Shown: one piece after another, positions 8,133 through 18,050 of the stretch
Layout of the letters: every line of letters starts with the position of its first letter
Numbering within the stretch: position 1 is the stretch's first letter
DNA from: Euryarchaeota archaeon UBA4
GTDB lineage: Archaea; Thermoplasmatota; Poseidoniia; Poseidoniales; Thalassarchaeaceae
Direction of reading: 5' to 3'
DNA: 23,524 nt
Assembly (NCBI GenBank): GCA_002497985.1
Contig: DAFQ01000048.1
Span: 50,769 to 74,292, forward strand
Program-made: the position numbers and the translations under genes
Notes under the pieces: generated by a model
The model's database searches: none
Seen by the model: only the letters and a program-made list of their open reading frames with translations
What the model was told of the DNA's origin: nothing

Positions 8133-10820
8133 ATGTCTTCGAACGACCCATTCAATGCCCGCGCCTCTTTCGAGACCGTTGGGGGTAAAGATGGGGCCTT
8201 CTTCGACCTCGGAGCTTTGGAGAGGCAGGGCATCTGCAATCTCGAATCCCTCCCCTTCACCATCAGGTGCCTGTTGGAGGCCGCACTAAGGAAGTGCGAC
8301 GGCTTCTTAGTTACCGAGGACGATGTGAAGAGAATAGCAGGATGGTCTCCTGACATGGTTCCCGCCGAGATTCCATTCAGCCCCAGTAGGGTGATATTGC
8401 AGGATTTCACGGGGGTCCCGGCAGTGGTGGACATAGCGGCCCTCAGGGATGCCATGGTCGGCTTGGGGGGAGATCCGAAGGCAGTCAACCCACAGGTCCC
8501 GGTCGACCTAGTCGTCGACCACTCGGTGCAAGTCGACTACTCCGGCCTCTTCCCGGATGCCCGAGAGAGGAACCTTGAGATGGAATACAAGAGGAACATG
8601 GAGCGCTACAAGTTCCTGAAGTGGGGGCAGCAGAGCCTCGACAGCTTCCGCGCCGTCCCTCCCGGGCGGGGGATAGTGCATCAGATCAACCTAGAGTGGA
8701 TAGCCTCGGTAGCCAGGGAGGAGGGGGGAATCTGGATGCCAGACACCCTCGTGGGAACTGACTCCCATACCACCATGATCAACGGACTCGGGGTCCTCGG
8801 ATGGGGTGTCGGAGGAATTGAGGCGGAGGCCGTCATGCTCGGCCAGCCGATCTACATGCTCCTCCCCGAGGTGGTGGGTTTCGAACTCAAGGGGAAGGCA
8901 GCACCGGGAGTCACTGCAACCGACCTCACGCTCAGGATAGTCGAGATGCTGAGGGAGCACGGATGCGTCGGTCGTTTCGTGGAGTTCCATGGCCCAGGGC
9001 TCTCTAGCCTCAGCCTCCCTGACAGGGCCACGATTGCCAACATGGCACCGGAATATGGCGCCACATGCGGATTCTTCCCCGTGGATCAAGTTACGCTGGA
9101 TTACATGCTTCTTTCGGGCAGGGAAGACTCGCACGTCGAGAACGTCAAGAGGTACCTTTCCGCACAGGGGATGTTCCACACGGATTCGACCCCCCCTCCT
9201 GCCTTCACCTCTCACCTTTCGCTTGATCTGGGTTCTGTCGTGCCATCCATGGCAGGTCCAAAGAGGCCACAGGATAGAGTCAGCCTATCTGAAATGAAGA
9301 AACACTGGAGGGAGAGCCTGAATGCCCCCGTCGGGCATCAGGGGCATGGGGTGGATGTGTCGAGGAACGGGGACTCATCCGAGATTTCCGGCAGAGGGTG
9401 CAGCCTATCTCACGGTGACATCGTGATCGCCGCAATAACCAGTTGCACGAACACCAGCAACCCCAGTGTAATGGTATCTGCAGGGCTAATGGCGAAGAAG
9501 GCCAGGTCCAAGGGAATGTCGATCAAGCCATGGGTGAAGCCTAGCCTTGCCCCCGGGAGCAGAGTCGTTACAGAGTACTTGGACGCAAGCGACCTAACCT
9601 CGCACCTTTCCGAACTGGGATTCAGTGTTGTAGGGTACGGGTGCACCACGTGTATAGGGAACTCAGGCCCCCTCGATCAGGAGATTGAGGGCGCGATAGA
9701 CGAGGGGGGACTCGTAGTCGGAAGCGTTCTTTCGGGAAATAGGAACTTCGAAGGAAGGATTCACCAGAAGGTTCTGGCCAACTACCTTGCGAGCCCCCCC
9801 CTCGTGGTCGCATACGCCCTAGCAGGAACTCTGGATATCGACTTCTCCGTGGACCCGATTGGCACTGACAAGGCAGGCCAACCAGTGTTCCTGTCCGAAA
9901 TCTGGCCCAGTGACGAGGAGATCAGGAGCACTGTGGAGTCATGCATCAGTCCCGATATGTTCCGGAAGAGATACTCAGACGTACTCGAGGAGCCCAAGTG
10001 GGACTCAATTCCAAGTGAAGACTCCGACCTGTATCCGTGGGATGAAGACTCAACATACGTGAGACTCCCAAGCTTCCTTGAGGGGATAACCCCGGAGCCC
10101 AGTGAGATAGAGCCAATTTCCTCAGCCAGGGCCCTACTGAAGCTCGGCGACTCAGTCACAACCGACCACATTAGCCCCGCTGGGGCCTTCCCGCACCATG
10201 GCCCCGCTGGGGAGTACCTCGTTGGCGAGGGAGTGGCTCCTCGTGATTTCAACTCGTTTGGAAGCAGGAGGGGGAACCATGAGGTGATGATGAGGGGGAC
10301 CTTCGCAAATATCCGAATCAGAAACCAACTCGCCCCTGGCACAGAAGGGGGCTATACCACACATTTCCCAACTGGCGATGTGACCTCTGTGTACGAGGCC
10401 AGTAGGAGGTACATCGGGGAAGGGACCCCATTGGTAGTTCTGGCCGGCTCACAATACGGTACTGGAAGCAGCAGGGATTGGGCCGCCAAGGGCACACTAC
10501 TGCTAGGCATCAAGGCGGTCATAGCAACCTCATTCGAGAGAATCCACAGATCCAATTTGGTAGGCATGGGGGTACTGCCACTAACATTCCCGGAGGGTGA
10601 AGATGCAGACAGTCTGGGGCTCGATGGCACTGAGTCATTCGACATCCCATCTAGGGGGGACCTAGAACCGCTCTCCAGCATCCGCGTAGTTGCTACGAAG
10701 GAGGACGGACAGAAGGTGGAATTCGATGCAATAGTCAGGTTAGATACCCCGGTTGACGTGGAATATTACAGAAACGGCGGAATATTGCAGACGGTTTTGA
10801 GGAGTCTCGCCGAGGCGTGA
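8133..10820 (+). CDS. acnA: Aconitate hydratase, AcnA/IRP type
   Basis: The 895-residue length matches AcnA. [4Fe-4S] ligands are C438 in SCTNTSNP and C504/C507 in GCTTCIGN. Substrate and active-site motifs include VDHSVQVD (128-135), GTDSHTTMINGLG (208-220), the swivel-domain TTDHISPAGAFP (about 675-686), SRRGNHEVMMRGTFANIR (about 709-726) and GSQYGTGSSRDWAAKG (about 772-787). It converts citrate to isocitrate via cis-aconitate in the cytoplasm. The core and swivel domains are complete, with no truncation seen. A weak GGTGA is four bases upstream of the ATG. It follows the cyclophilin gene after 69 bases. With korAB nearby it contributes to 2-oxoglutarate/succinyl-CoA flux. Confidence 0.97.
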   Translation: MSSNDPFNARASFETVGGKDGAFFDLGALERQGICNLESLPFTIRCLLEAALRKCDGFLVTEDDVKRIAGWSPDMVPAEIPFSPSRVILQDFTGVPAVVDIAALRDAMVGLGGDPKAVNPQVPVDLVVDHSVQVDYSGLFPDARERNLEMEYKRNMERYKFLKWGQQSLDSFRAVPPGRGIVHQINLEWIASVAREEGGIWMPDTLVGTDSHTTMINGLGVLGWGVGGIEAEAVMLGQPIYMLLPEVVGFELKGKAAPGVTATDLTLRIVEMLREHGCVGRFVEFHGPGLSSLSLPDRATIANMAPEYGATCGFFPVDQVTLDYMLLSGREDSHVENVKRYLSAQGMFHTDSTPPPAFTSHLSLDLGSVVPSMAGPKRPQDRVSLSEMKKHWRESLNAPVGHQGHGVDVSRNGDSSEISGRGCSLSHGDIVIAAITSCTNTSNPSVMVSAGLMAKKARSKGMSIKPWVKPSLAPGSRVVTEYLDASDLTSHLSELGFSVVGYGCTTCIGNSGPLDQEIEGAIDEGGLVVGSVLSGNRNFEGRIHQKVLANYLASPPLVVAYALAGTLDIDFSVDPIGTDKAGQPVFLSEIWPSDEEIRSTVESCISPDMFRKRYSDVLEEPKWDSIPSEDSDLYPWDEDSTYVRLPSFLEGITPEPSEIEPISSARALLKLGDSVTTDHISPAGAFPHHGPAGEYLVGEGVAPRDFNSFGSRRGNHEVMMRGTFANIRIRNQLAPGTEGGYTTHFPTGDVTSVYEASRRYIGEGTPLVVLAGSQYGTGSSRDWAAKGTLLLGIKAVIATSFERIHRSNLVGMGVLPLTFPEGEDADSLGLDGTESFDIPSRGDLEPLSSIRVVATKEDGQKVEFDAIVRLDTPVDVEYYRNGGILQTVLRSLAEA

Positions 10821-10863
10821 ATTAGTTAATGGGTAGCGTCTGTGCTAGGGCAGGAGGGAGAAT

Positions 10864-11496
10864 ATGGGTTCGGGCGAGAATGTTAGGTTCAGCTACAGAT
10901 CCCATCAAGAGTCAATCGAGGTCGTACTCCAGGGCGACACTGATTGGGTGAACTCAATTCGCTCACAGATAGGGCTCAATGCCGCTCTCGGATTCACGAG
11001 GCCGTTGGGACCAGTGTCATCACAACCCCAGTCATCGGAGGAATCCGCCAGCCAACCAGTCATGCAAGAAACCCTCCCTGGCCCACCCCCGGATCCATCA
11101 CGGATCCCTTCCGTGGTTCGGACCGTTGGGGACCTGGACCTTTCAGCAAAGGCCGCGGAATTGGGGATGTCCAGCCAGACTGACACAGATATGGCAGCCC
11201 TGGCCGAGTTCCTCGATGAAGTCGAGACCCCAGAACCAGTTTCGAATATCCTCTCCAGCGACCCTCAGGCCGAGGCATGGCTACAATTGGTGCTGACCAT
11301 GGTCGTCAGAGAGCACGGACACACCTCCATGTCCCTCAGCGACATCGAGAAACTCATCGGCGACAAGGTGAACAAGAGTGCCGCAGAGATCAAGATTTTC
11401 CTAGACCGACTCTGGAGAATAGGGAAACTCGAGAGAATCCATGGCGGTGCCGAGGATCACTACGCACCTAATCCTAGTTGGCTGGAATCGCATTAA
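10864..11496 (+). CDS. Unrecognised protein with probable C-terminal winged helix
   Basis: A 210-residue protein of unrecognised family. Residues 5-47 (VRFSYRSHQESIEVVLQGD, then WVNSIRSQIG) look like a short alpha/beta module. Residues 49-83 are a Pro/Ser/Gln-rich linker. Residues about 135-200 look like a helix-turn-helix or winged-helix fold (SLSDIEKLIGDKVNKSAAEI, then KIFLDRLWRIGKLERI, then a beta hairpin ending at HYAP). A DNA-binding or protein-binding regulator is plausible but not shown. A strong GGAGGG sits six bases before the ATG. It lies 43 bases downstream of acnA and may be read from the same transcript. Base composition matches its neighbours. Confidence 0.75.
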   Translation: MGSGENVRFSYRSHQESIEVVLQGDTDWVNSIRSQIGLNAALGFTRPLGPVSSQPQSSEESASQPVMQETLPGPPPDPSRIPSVVRTVGDLDLSAKAAELGMSSQTDTDMAALAEFLDEVETPEPVSNILSSDPQAEAWLQLVLTMVVREHGHTSMSLSDIEKLIGDKVNKSAAEIKIFLDRLWRIGKLERIHGGAEDHYAPNPSWLESH

Positions 11497-11501
11497 ATTC
11501 G

Positions 11502-11509
11502 GATATATT
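11502..11509 (+). promoter_or_regulatory. Probable TATA box of the FG-GAP surface protein gene
   Basis: GATATATT lies in an AT-rich patch just after the stop of the 210-residue gene. Transcription would start near 11531-11536, giving a leader of about 50 bases before the ATG at 11585. It is the only clear TATA-like element in this 88-base gap. Confidence 0.45.
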
Positions 11510-11515
11510 GCACTA

Positions 11516-11532
11516 CAACCCCTATGGGGTTG
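11516..11532. other. Perfect 7-bp inverted repeat between TATA box and gene start
   Basis: CAACCCC-TAT-GGGGTTG forms a perfect 7-bp stem with a 3-base loop. It falls where transcription of the surface protein gene would begin. It could be an operator, a 5'-leader hairpin, or a weak terminator for the upstream gene; no T-run follows, which argues against a simple terminator. Confidence 0.4.
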
Positions 11533-11584
11533 CCACGCTCATCCCTAGAGAAGGCATAAGAGAGGGCCGAATGTCCCGACGGGT

Positions 11585-14500
11585 ATGTCGTTTAGTTCGA
11601 AGACCGCCCAAAACCGAAACAGAGAGGCCCGGAGGGCCGTACTTCTGGTGTTATTGCTTCTAGCATCGCCACTGGCCGCCGTTGCGCCCGGTGCTAGTGC
11701 GTCACACATCACGCAGTACGCCGTCCAGAGGGACCCTCAGGATGCTGCGGTTGGGGATATCGACTGTGATGGGGACAACGACATAGTCTCCGCTAGTGCG
11801 ATGGGCCACTTCATTACTGCCCTGTATAACGACGGCTCAGGCGGGTTCGCAGACAGACAGGACGTCTTCATTTCGAACAACGAATCCCAGAGAGCGGGCT
11901 TCGTGGACACGGCAAACGGCGTTGATGTTGAGATAGCAGATGTCGATGGAGATGGGAAGAACGACGTCATCTACTACCAAGAGAACATCAGATTCGTGGG
12001 CGAGACCTTCGTCAGACCCGGAAACCTCACCGTTCTATGGGGGGACTGTGACAACCTTGTCCATGAGTGGACCGACACCGAGATGACAATCTCCAACCCG
12101 TATCACGTGGATATGGCTGTTGGCGATATCAATGACGATGGCAACGACGACATCGTCCTGCTAACCATAGACGCCACATTCACCAATCAGTACATACAGG
12201 TATACAGGGGCCCTGATCCCAGCCTGATCACGAATCAGCAGCAACTCCCTGTCCCACTGACCAACGGCCTCTACGACCACATGGAATTGGGCCACTGGGG
12301 AGAGACAGTCCAGGGCGGCGGACTTCCAGGGAGCATCGGGGACTGCGAGGATCTGGACCTATGGCTTCTGAGGACACCTCCCTACAACACAGGTGTGGGA
12401 TACTCGGTCGGGCACTACGACAACATGACGGTCTTGGAGTACGATTGCCTCCAGGACCAGTACCCAAACCCAATGACCCCAACTGCCCAAGGCATCAACG
12501 AGTTCAAACTCGATGCAGAGCACAACTACCCAATGTACGGGATGGATATCTCGGACACCAATGACGACAACGAGGTCGATATGATTGCCGTGGTCGACGG
12601 GCTAACTGGAAACATCTCCTACGCGGACAAGAGTGGAAGCGGATGGAACACTCAGAACTATGTGGCCCTGGGGGACTTCAAAGGCGCATCGATAACTATC
12701 GAGGACGTCAACAGGGACGGCGAGGTGGACTTCTTCGTACCTACCGAACTCACCCTTACGAGACTTCAGGATTCCAGCTCTCAGAACCAAACCTACCTCC
12801 TTCTTGATAACCTGAGGGAGATTAACTCCGTCGAGATAATTCTGGCAGACCCGAACGGCCCAGGATACCTTTCATCCCTTTCTTTCGATGTCGGCAGAAG
12901 GCCTACAATGGCTATTCCCGGACAACTCCAGGGCGGGGAGAACAGTGCCTACGAAATTGTCATCGGGCAGAGGGACTACTCTTATCGATTCGCGGACAAC
13001 ACCATGTGGCTGGACACCCAGGGCTGGGCTGGAGCAGGAGACTTCCTGTCAGTTCTTACTCTGGACAACGAGGATCTGGGCATCACTAGCGTCACAGTGG
13101 CCCCAGCATCTTACAATCCCTCTACTGGTCAGGCACAACTCGGAGAGGGCAACAGATGGGTAAACGTGACCGTGAAGAACACAGGTCTCAACCCCCTATC
13201 GGGATCTATCGACGTCGATCTCGAGGTCAAAGAGGTCTTGGGCGGGACTGACACCGTCGTTTACTCAAACGACTTCGATGGAAACTTAGACAGCTCGAAT
13301 TGCGCACAGTGTTCTTTCTCCAAGATATCATACACCGGTGATTACGAATCCGGCGCCTCCTCGTGGCACATAGAGAGCAACTCCACAGCTGCCACCCAGA
13401 ACGTCTCGTGGTATGAGGCGGACAGCAATCCGACCGATTACTACTGGGCTGGTATGGACTATGCTGGATCAAACGAAAGCGACTCAGGTTACTTCAACAA
13501 CATGGATGAGGCCTTAATCCTCGAGAATGTCGACCTGTCTGGTGCGGACGCCGCATATCTTGACATTTCACTGATGTGCAGCACAGCGTTCTTTGAACTA
13601 TATCTGAACGAGCAATACTCTGTAGTCGAGAGATGGCTGTACGAGGACTCATGCGGCATCGAGGTCTGGTCCGATGGGAGTGGCTGGGAACCGGTCTTCT
13701 TCTCTGGCGGCTGGGACAATGAGAGATACTTCAGGATACTCGCACAGGGAATCGACCCCGAGGTCAATACGTACAACGGGAACTTCTACACCAACACCGC
13801 AACCGGATGGCTGAACTACACAGAGGGCGGTGGGACATCCGAAGACATGGATGAGAGGGAATCGATCGACCTCACCCCCTACGCAGGTCAGGTAATAGAC
13901 ATCCGATTCAGATTCAGGACTGGCTTGATGGGTTCAGTCGGGCCAATCGGCTCTTCACAGGACACAGGCCTCGATGGCTTCGCATTCGACAACATCACAA
14001 TCAGGAAGAGGAACGTCAACTTCGGGTCCACCGAGGTCGTCAGTCAGACACTGAACTTCAACAACATGGCAGCAGGCGCTTCTGAAGACGTCTCCCTGAC
14101 AGCAGACTTCATTGACAACAAGACCTACTTCGTCAAGACCGAGCTCACCAACCCAGTCGGCTTTGACAACATGGACGACCTCAATGACGACGTCAGGTTC
14201 CAGACCACAGTAAACAACCTGTTCGATCCGGGATTGGCAGAGGAGCCATGGCCGACCCTGGAGAATGGGGTAAGATACGCATCTGGGAGCAGGGACATAG
14301 AGATAGTCGCTAGGAACTGGGGCAATACGGTCACCGACTTCTCAGTTCAGGCCATGGTGTACAACGCTGAGCCAGACCTAGTCGCGATCGAGGACTTCTC
14401 CGGAGTGAATCCAATTTGGACCGATGACGGAAACGAGAACGGAAGCAGACTCGACGACTCGACCGGGCAGAACTCAATGCTGCCCCAGAACGTTGGCGTC

Positions 14501-17500
14501 TTCAAGAGCCACTCGTACTGGCTCGGCCATCCTAATGACGGATATGGGGACAATTGGAGCGAGACCATGACGATAGAGTCCATTCCAATCGCTGCATCAG
14601 GTGCCGACTTCACGTACCTGACCTTCGACTACTATGCAGAGGGGGACTTCCTGAAGGACTCCCAAGGCAACATTCTGGCTATCAGGGATGCTGCCAATCT
14701 GGAACTTTCCTGGTCGAAGGGCGGGGAACTCTACCAGGGGGTGGCCTACGGCAGTTGGACCGATCTCAACGAGAATGGAATCCAGAACACGAATCCAGAT
14801 GACCCCAACTTCCACAGGTGCGAGGACTTCGACCTGAACGGATATGACGAGGTCGAGTACTTCGGGGACCACTCGGACAACCTAAACTCAGTGGTCTGGT
14901 TCGACACAGAGAACATAGTCAAGTCAGTCACCCTAGACCTAACGCACATAGTTCTGCAGAACAGAACCAGCGAGGACACAACCGAGTGGCGCGACGAATG
15001 CACCTCTCTCGCGGGCTCGGAGCTATCCCTAACTTGGAGGTTCCAGTCAAATGACGACGGAATTAACGGTAACGCGGGCCTTGCAGGATTCGCTATAGAC
15101 AACATACGAGTCGAGGAGTTCACATTCGAGTTCGACGGCGAGTACACAGAGGAAGTGAACGGGCTTGACGCTGCAGAGTGGTCACGCTTCACACTGGCCA
15201 ACCACGACTTCCAGAGCGGAATCTACAGGATCGACGCCACCACGATTCTCGACAACACCACCGTCGGGACTTCATGGTACGAGGAGGAGGAGGTGAATAC
15301 CGCCAACAACATCTCCACCATCATGTTCAGTATCGCAAGTGCTGACATCACACTGATGCAACCAGATGTCATGGAATGCGTGACTGATATCACCTACAAG
15401 TGCGTGTATCCGATTGACGATGCCAGAGCACACAGCTTCTCGGTCCCACTACTGAATGGTGTTATCGAGGGCGAGTACGGGCTATCCATGTCCATCGTTG
15501 ACCTCGACACCAATCAGGAGGTCTTCACAGAAGCGGCCGACAACGGTCCTTTCACCCTCCAACCGCATGCGAGGGCATACGCGAACTGGAGTCAGCCATA
15601 CAACTCGTGGGCGGACGGACATACGTACAACATCAGCTTCTCCGCAGAGGTGACTAAGGAGGATGGCTCAATCGAGCCCTCTGGAAACGTCCGTTTCTTC
15701 ATCATAACCTTCCGCGACCAGATAGACGTAGCAGTCCTCTCGAACCCGACAGACCAGAACCGTCTGCAGAGGGTCAAGGCCGATCTTGAGTCAATGGGGA
15801 TGACATACACCCAGATGAAGCTAGAGAACTGGGACACCTATGCTACCCCAGACTGGCTAGAGCACTATGACAAGGTCCTGCTCCCATGGCAGACCGACTA
15901 CAACGTGTACTACGGGGACTACTACGAGAAGCTCTCCGAGACACGCGAGTCGGACGGTTTGTCAGTTTCCGAGACCCTGGAGAACTACATGGTAAATGGG
16001 GGAACAACCCAAATCCACCTCGGCCCGTACAGGGATGCGTACCAGCCAAGCAACCTGCCATTCGGAATGGACATCGCTATGAGGAACCAGGTAAACTTCA
16101 CCGTGGACAACAGGATTCACAGCGACAGCATCACGATAGTGGACCAGTACCACCCAATACTGAGCAACGTCGATCCGACGGCCTTCAGCGCTATCAACGG
16201 CGGCTCTCACGTGGCACTCTCGGGATTGGATACCGCGCAGGTCCAGGGGACCCAGATCCCACAGGTTTGTGGAGGGAGGATAAGCGATCCAGTGGGAACT
16301 TTCCACACCCTGATACGCGACAACACCTACGACAGCCAATCCCTGCTGTCCATCTGTAATCGCGGGGCCGGTGGAATGATTGTCACCACGATCGACGTCG
16401 AGAACCCCAGCGTCTCGCAGGCATTCGGGGGAGAGCAGATACCGCTCCTCTCCAACCTCCTTGACTACCACCTAACGCCTTACCCATCCGACTTCGGAAT
16501 CGCTGGCGATGGTTACGACCTCACTGTCAACGGCGAGGCACCAGCTATCGACACGATTACCGGCGCATACGCAACCATGTACATCAAGAGCAACTCAGAC
16601 TTGGAGTTCGACTACGTCACAACTGTTGAGGGAGTCATGGCAGACTGGACCCTCTCCTCCGGGAACAACGACTCCGTCACCGGATGGGACGGCGCGGTCA
16701 TTGACTCTGACGAGGTTAGCCACACTCAGCAGCTGATGCCCGAGATCCCAACCCTGGGGTCCTTCTGCGTCGGAAACACGACCTCATCCACAGGATGCAG
16801 GATCGGGGCCGAGTGGGTTCTGACCCTGTACCTTCACGATGACGAGGGGCACACAAGGATAACTTACATCAGACTGGTTACAGATGACACACTGGCCGAC
16901 GAGTTCAGGCCTCTGGCATCCGCGAGCATCATCGCCAACTCGGCTCTGTCCGAGAATCTAGAGTTGGATGGCTCGAAGACTGTCGCAGGAGTGGACTGGC
17001 CGATTTACAGGGTCAGGCTAACTGATACCGGTGACATCAGTCTTTCTTTCACCGCAGAGAACAGCTCAGATCCAGATGCACCTGAAGGGGAATCCGGAAT
17101 AGAGCTCTTTGAGTGGAAGGTGTTCTTCGACTACCCATGGGACAGCTCAAGCCCCACCCTAGAGGGCCACGAGTTCCAGATACCAGCCGCTGTAACAGAC
17201 GAGTGGACGTACACCTTCCGCAATCTGACCAGCAGCCCTGACGCATCCCTAGAGAACGAGATCAGGGTTGAGCTGATCGTTTACGACAAGGCAGGCAAGC
17301 AGAGCGAGAAGCACAGGATGTACTTCATCGTAGTCGGCGAGGACTTCGGGGACGAACCGCCTGTGACCCAGTTCACGGCACCAAGGCCCACAGACTCTCA
17401 GAGGGACGATCTGGTGGTGATCACAGGAAACCTCCTATCAGGAGCTGAGAACAGCGATGTCGTGATAGAGGCCGTACTCGATCAATCGGTCCTTGACTAC

Positions 17501-18016
17501 TCGACATCACAGAAGATTACTCAGAGAACGATTGGGAAGTACAACACCACAACCACACTGGGCGACGGAGACAGCTTCTCACTGACCCTGGACATATCTG
17601 ATCTTTACCAACTGGACACCGGTGTTGCCGCGACAATTTACCTGCGAATAACCGAAGGCGACGGCTCGAGGTACGTCTTGGAGGAGTCAATAGACATCAG
17701 CCTAGTCCCACGTACGGATGACGGACCAGACGACGCAGGAGAATCCGGCGGCCTCAGTACAACTGTATTGGCCGCATTGGGAGGCACCGTCCTCCTGATA
17801 GTGGTGGTCGTAGTGACCATGGTTGCCAGGGGACGTGGCGGAAGCCGCGTCGAGAGTGATACCGTGGAGCAGTTCGGAGGGGTCGAGACAATGGATCCAG
17901 TCGAGGCATACGTCCAGCAGATGGTCGCATCCGGGTACAACGAACAGCAAGCACGTGAGTATGCAGAGCAGTACTATGCCAACTACTACGAGCAGCAACG
18001 TAAAGGCGGCGCGTAA
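11585..18016 (+). CDS. Giant FG-GAP/VCBS-type cell-surface protein, C-terminal membrane anchor
   Basis: A 2143-residue secreted and anchored protein. Residues 1-40 are a signal peptide (basic NREARR, then a Leu-rich core, with cleavage near GASAS). Five Ca-binding-type repeats of D-x-D-x-D-G-x-x-D form follow: at 57-67, 118-129, 180-191, and near 322-333 and 373-384, as in FG-GAP beta-propellers. The middle contains several beta-sandwich-like modules (NVTVKNTGLNP, IVARNWGN and related segments) and jelly-roll-like segments. A Rossmann-like region spans about 1377-1620 (VAVLSNPTDQNRLQRVKADL, then YDKVLLPW, then NYMVNGGT). One transmembrane helix lies at about 2056-2078. A basic stop-transfer segment and a 65-residue cytoplasmic tail with an EAYVQQMVASGYNEQQAREY motif follow. 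The composition is acidic, with few Lys. Role by inference: adhesion, substrate binding or S-layer-associated structure. It is monocistronic or followed by ahcY 34 bases later. Confidence 0.85.
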   Translation: MSFSSKTAQNRNREARRAVLLVLLLLASPLAAVAPGASASHITQYAVQRDPQDAAVGDIDCDGDNDIVSASAMGHFITALYNDGSGGFADRQDVFISNNESQRAGFVDTANGVDVEIADVDGDGKNDVIYYQENIRFVGETFVRPGNLTVLWGDCDNLVHEWTDTEMTISNPYHVDMAVGDINDDGNDDIVLLTIDATFTNQYIQVYRGPDPSLITNQQQLPVPLTNGLYDHMELGHWGETVQGGGLPGSIGDCEDLDLWLLRTPPYNTGVGYSVGHYDNMTVLEYDCLQDQYPNPMTPTAQGINEFKLDAEHNYPMYGMDISDTNDDNEVDMIAVVDGLTGNISYADKSGSGWNTQNYVALGDFKGASITIEDVNRDGEVDFFVPTELTLTRLQDSSSQNQTYLLLDNLREINSVEIILADPNGPGYLSSLSFDVGRRPTMAIPGQLQGGENSAYEIVIGQRDYSYRFADNTMWLDTQGWAGAGDFLSVLTLDNEDLGITSVTVAPASYNPSTGQAQLGEGNRWVNVTVKNTGLNPLSGSIDVDLEVKEVLGGTDTVVYSNDFDGNLDSSNCAQCSFSKISYTGDYESGASSWHIESNSTAATQNVSWYEADSNPTDYYWAGMDYAGSNESDSGYFNNMDEALILENVDLSGADAAYLDISLMCSTAFFELYLNEQYSVVERWLYEDSCGIEVWSDGSGWEPVFFSGGWDNERYFRILAQGIDPEVNTYNGNFYTNTATGWLNYTEGGGTSEDMDERESIDLTPYAGQVIDIRFRFRTGLMGSVGPIGSSQDTGLDGFAFDNITIRKRNVNFGSTEVVSQTLNFNNMAAGASEDVSLTADFIDNKTYFVKTELTNPVGFDNMDDLNDDVRFQTTVNNLFDPGLAEEPWPTLENGVRYASGSRDIEIVARNWGNTVTDFSVQAMVYNAEPDLVAIEDFSGVNPIWTDDGNENGSRLDDSTGQNSMLPQNVGVFKSHSYWLGHPNDGYGDNWSETMTIESIPIAASGADFTYLTFDYYAEGDFLKDSQGNILAIRDAANLELSWSKGGELYQGVAYGSWTDLNENGIQNTNPDDPNFHRCEDFDLNGYDEVEYFGDHSDNLNSVVWFDTENIVKSVTLDLTHIVLQNRTSEDTTEWRDECTSLAGSELSLTWRFQSNDDGINGNAGLAGFAIDNIRVEEFTFEFDGEYTEEVNGLDAAEWSRFTLANHDFQSGIYRIDATTILDNTTVGTSWYEEEEVNTANNISTIMFSIASADITLMQPDVMECVTDITYKCVYPIDDARAHSFSVPLLNGVIEGEYGLSMSIVDLDTNQEVFTEAADNGPFTLQPHARAYANWSQPYNSWADGHTYNISFSAEVTKEDGSIEPSGNVRFFIITFRDQIDVAVLSNPTDQNRLQRVKADLESMGMTYTQMKLENWDTYATPDWLEHYDKVLLPWQTDYNVYYGDYYEKLSETRESDGLSVSETLENYMVNGGTTQIHLGPYRDAYQPSNLPFGMDIAMRNQVNFTVDNRIHSDSITIVDQYHPILSNVDPTAFSAINGGSHVALSGLDTAQVQGTQIPQVCGGRISDPVGTFHTLIRDNTYDSQSLLSICNRGAGGMIVTTIDVENPSVSQAFGGEQIPLLSNLLDYHLTPYPSDFGIAGDGYDLTVNGEAPAIDTITGAYATMYIKSNSDLEFDYVTTVEGVMADWTLSSGNNDSVTGWDGAVIDSDEVSHTQQLMPEIPTLGSFCVGNTTSSTGCRIGAEWVLTLYLHDDEGHTRITYIRLVTDDTLADEFRPLASASIIANSALSENLELDGSKTVAGVDWPIYRVRLTDTGDISLSFTAENSSDPDAPEGESGIELFEWKVFFDYPWDSSSPTLEGHEFQIPAAVTDEWTYTFRNLTSSPDASLENEIRVELIVYDKAGKQSEKHRMYFIVVGEDFGDEPPVTQFTAPRPTDSQRDDLVVITGNLLSGAENSDVVIEAVLDQSVLDYSTSQKITQRTIGKYNTTTTLGDGDSFSLTLDISDLYQLDTGVAATIYLRITEGDGSRYVLEESIDISLVPRTDDGPDDAGESGGLSTTVLAALGGTVLLIVVVVVTMVARGRGGSRVESDTVEQFGGVETMDPVEAYVQQMVASGYNEQQAREYAEQYYANYYEQQRKGGA

Positions 18017-18036
18017 CGAACTTGAAAGCCGGTAGT

Positions 18037-18049
18037 CCCCCCCGGGGGG
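18037..18049. other. C7G6 self-complementary block just before the ahcY start
   Basis: A run of seven C followed by six G ends one base before the ATG of ahcY. In RNA the C and G runs could pair with each other between molecules, or mask the G-rich stretch that would serve as ribosome-binding site. As a hairpin it has no loop, so a monomer fold would only use the outer pairs. Confidence 0.35.
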
Positions 18050-18050
18050 C

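Noticed and set aside
8691..9215. 174-residue minus-strand frame
   Set aside because: Antisense to the aconitase gene; rich in Arg/Gly/His as expected from reading a GC-rich gene backwards.
11753..12737. Repeated D-x-D-x-D-G segments as a possible DNA tandem repeat
   Set aside because: The similarity is only at protein level (Ca-binding loops) with irregular spacing; no DNA-level tandem array is present.
15886..16471. Overlapping frames on both strands inside the giant surface protein
   Set aside because: The main frame continues without interruption and carries the protein features; these are by-products of codon composition.
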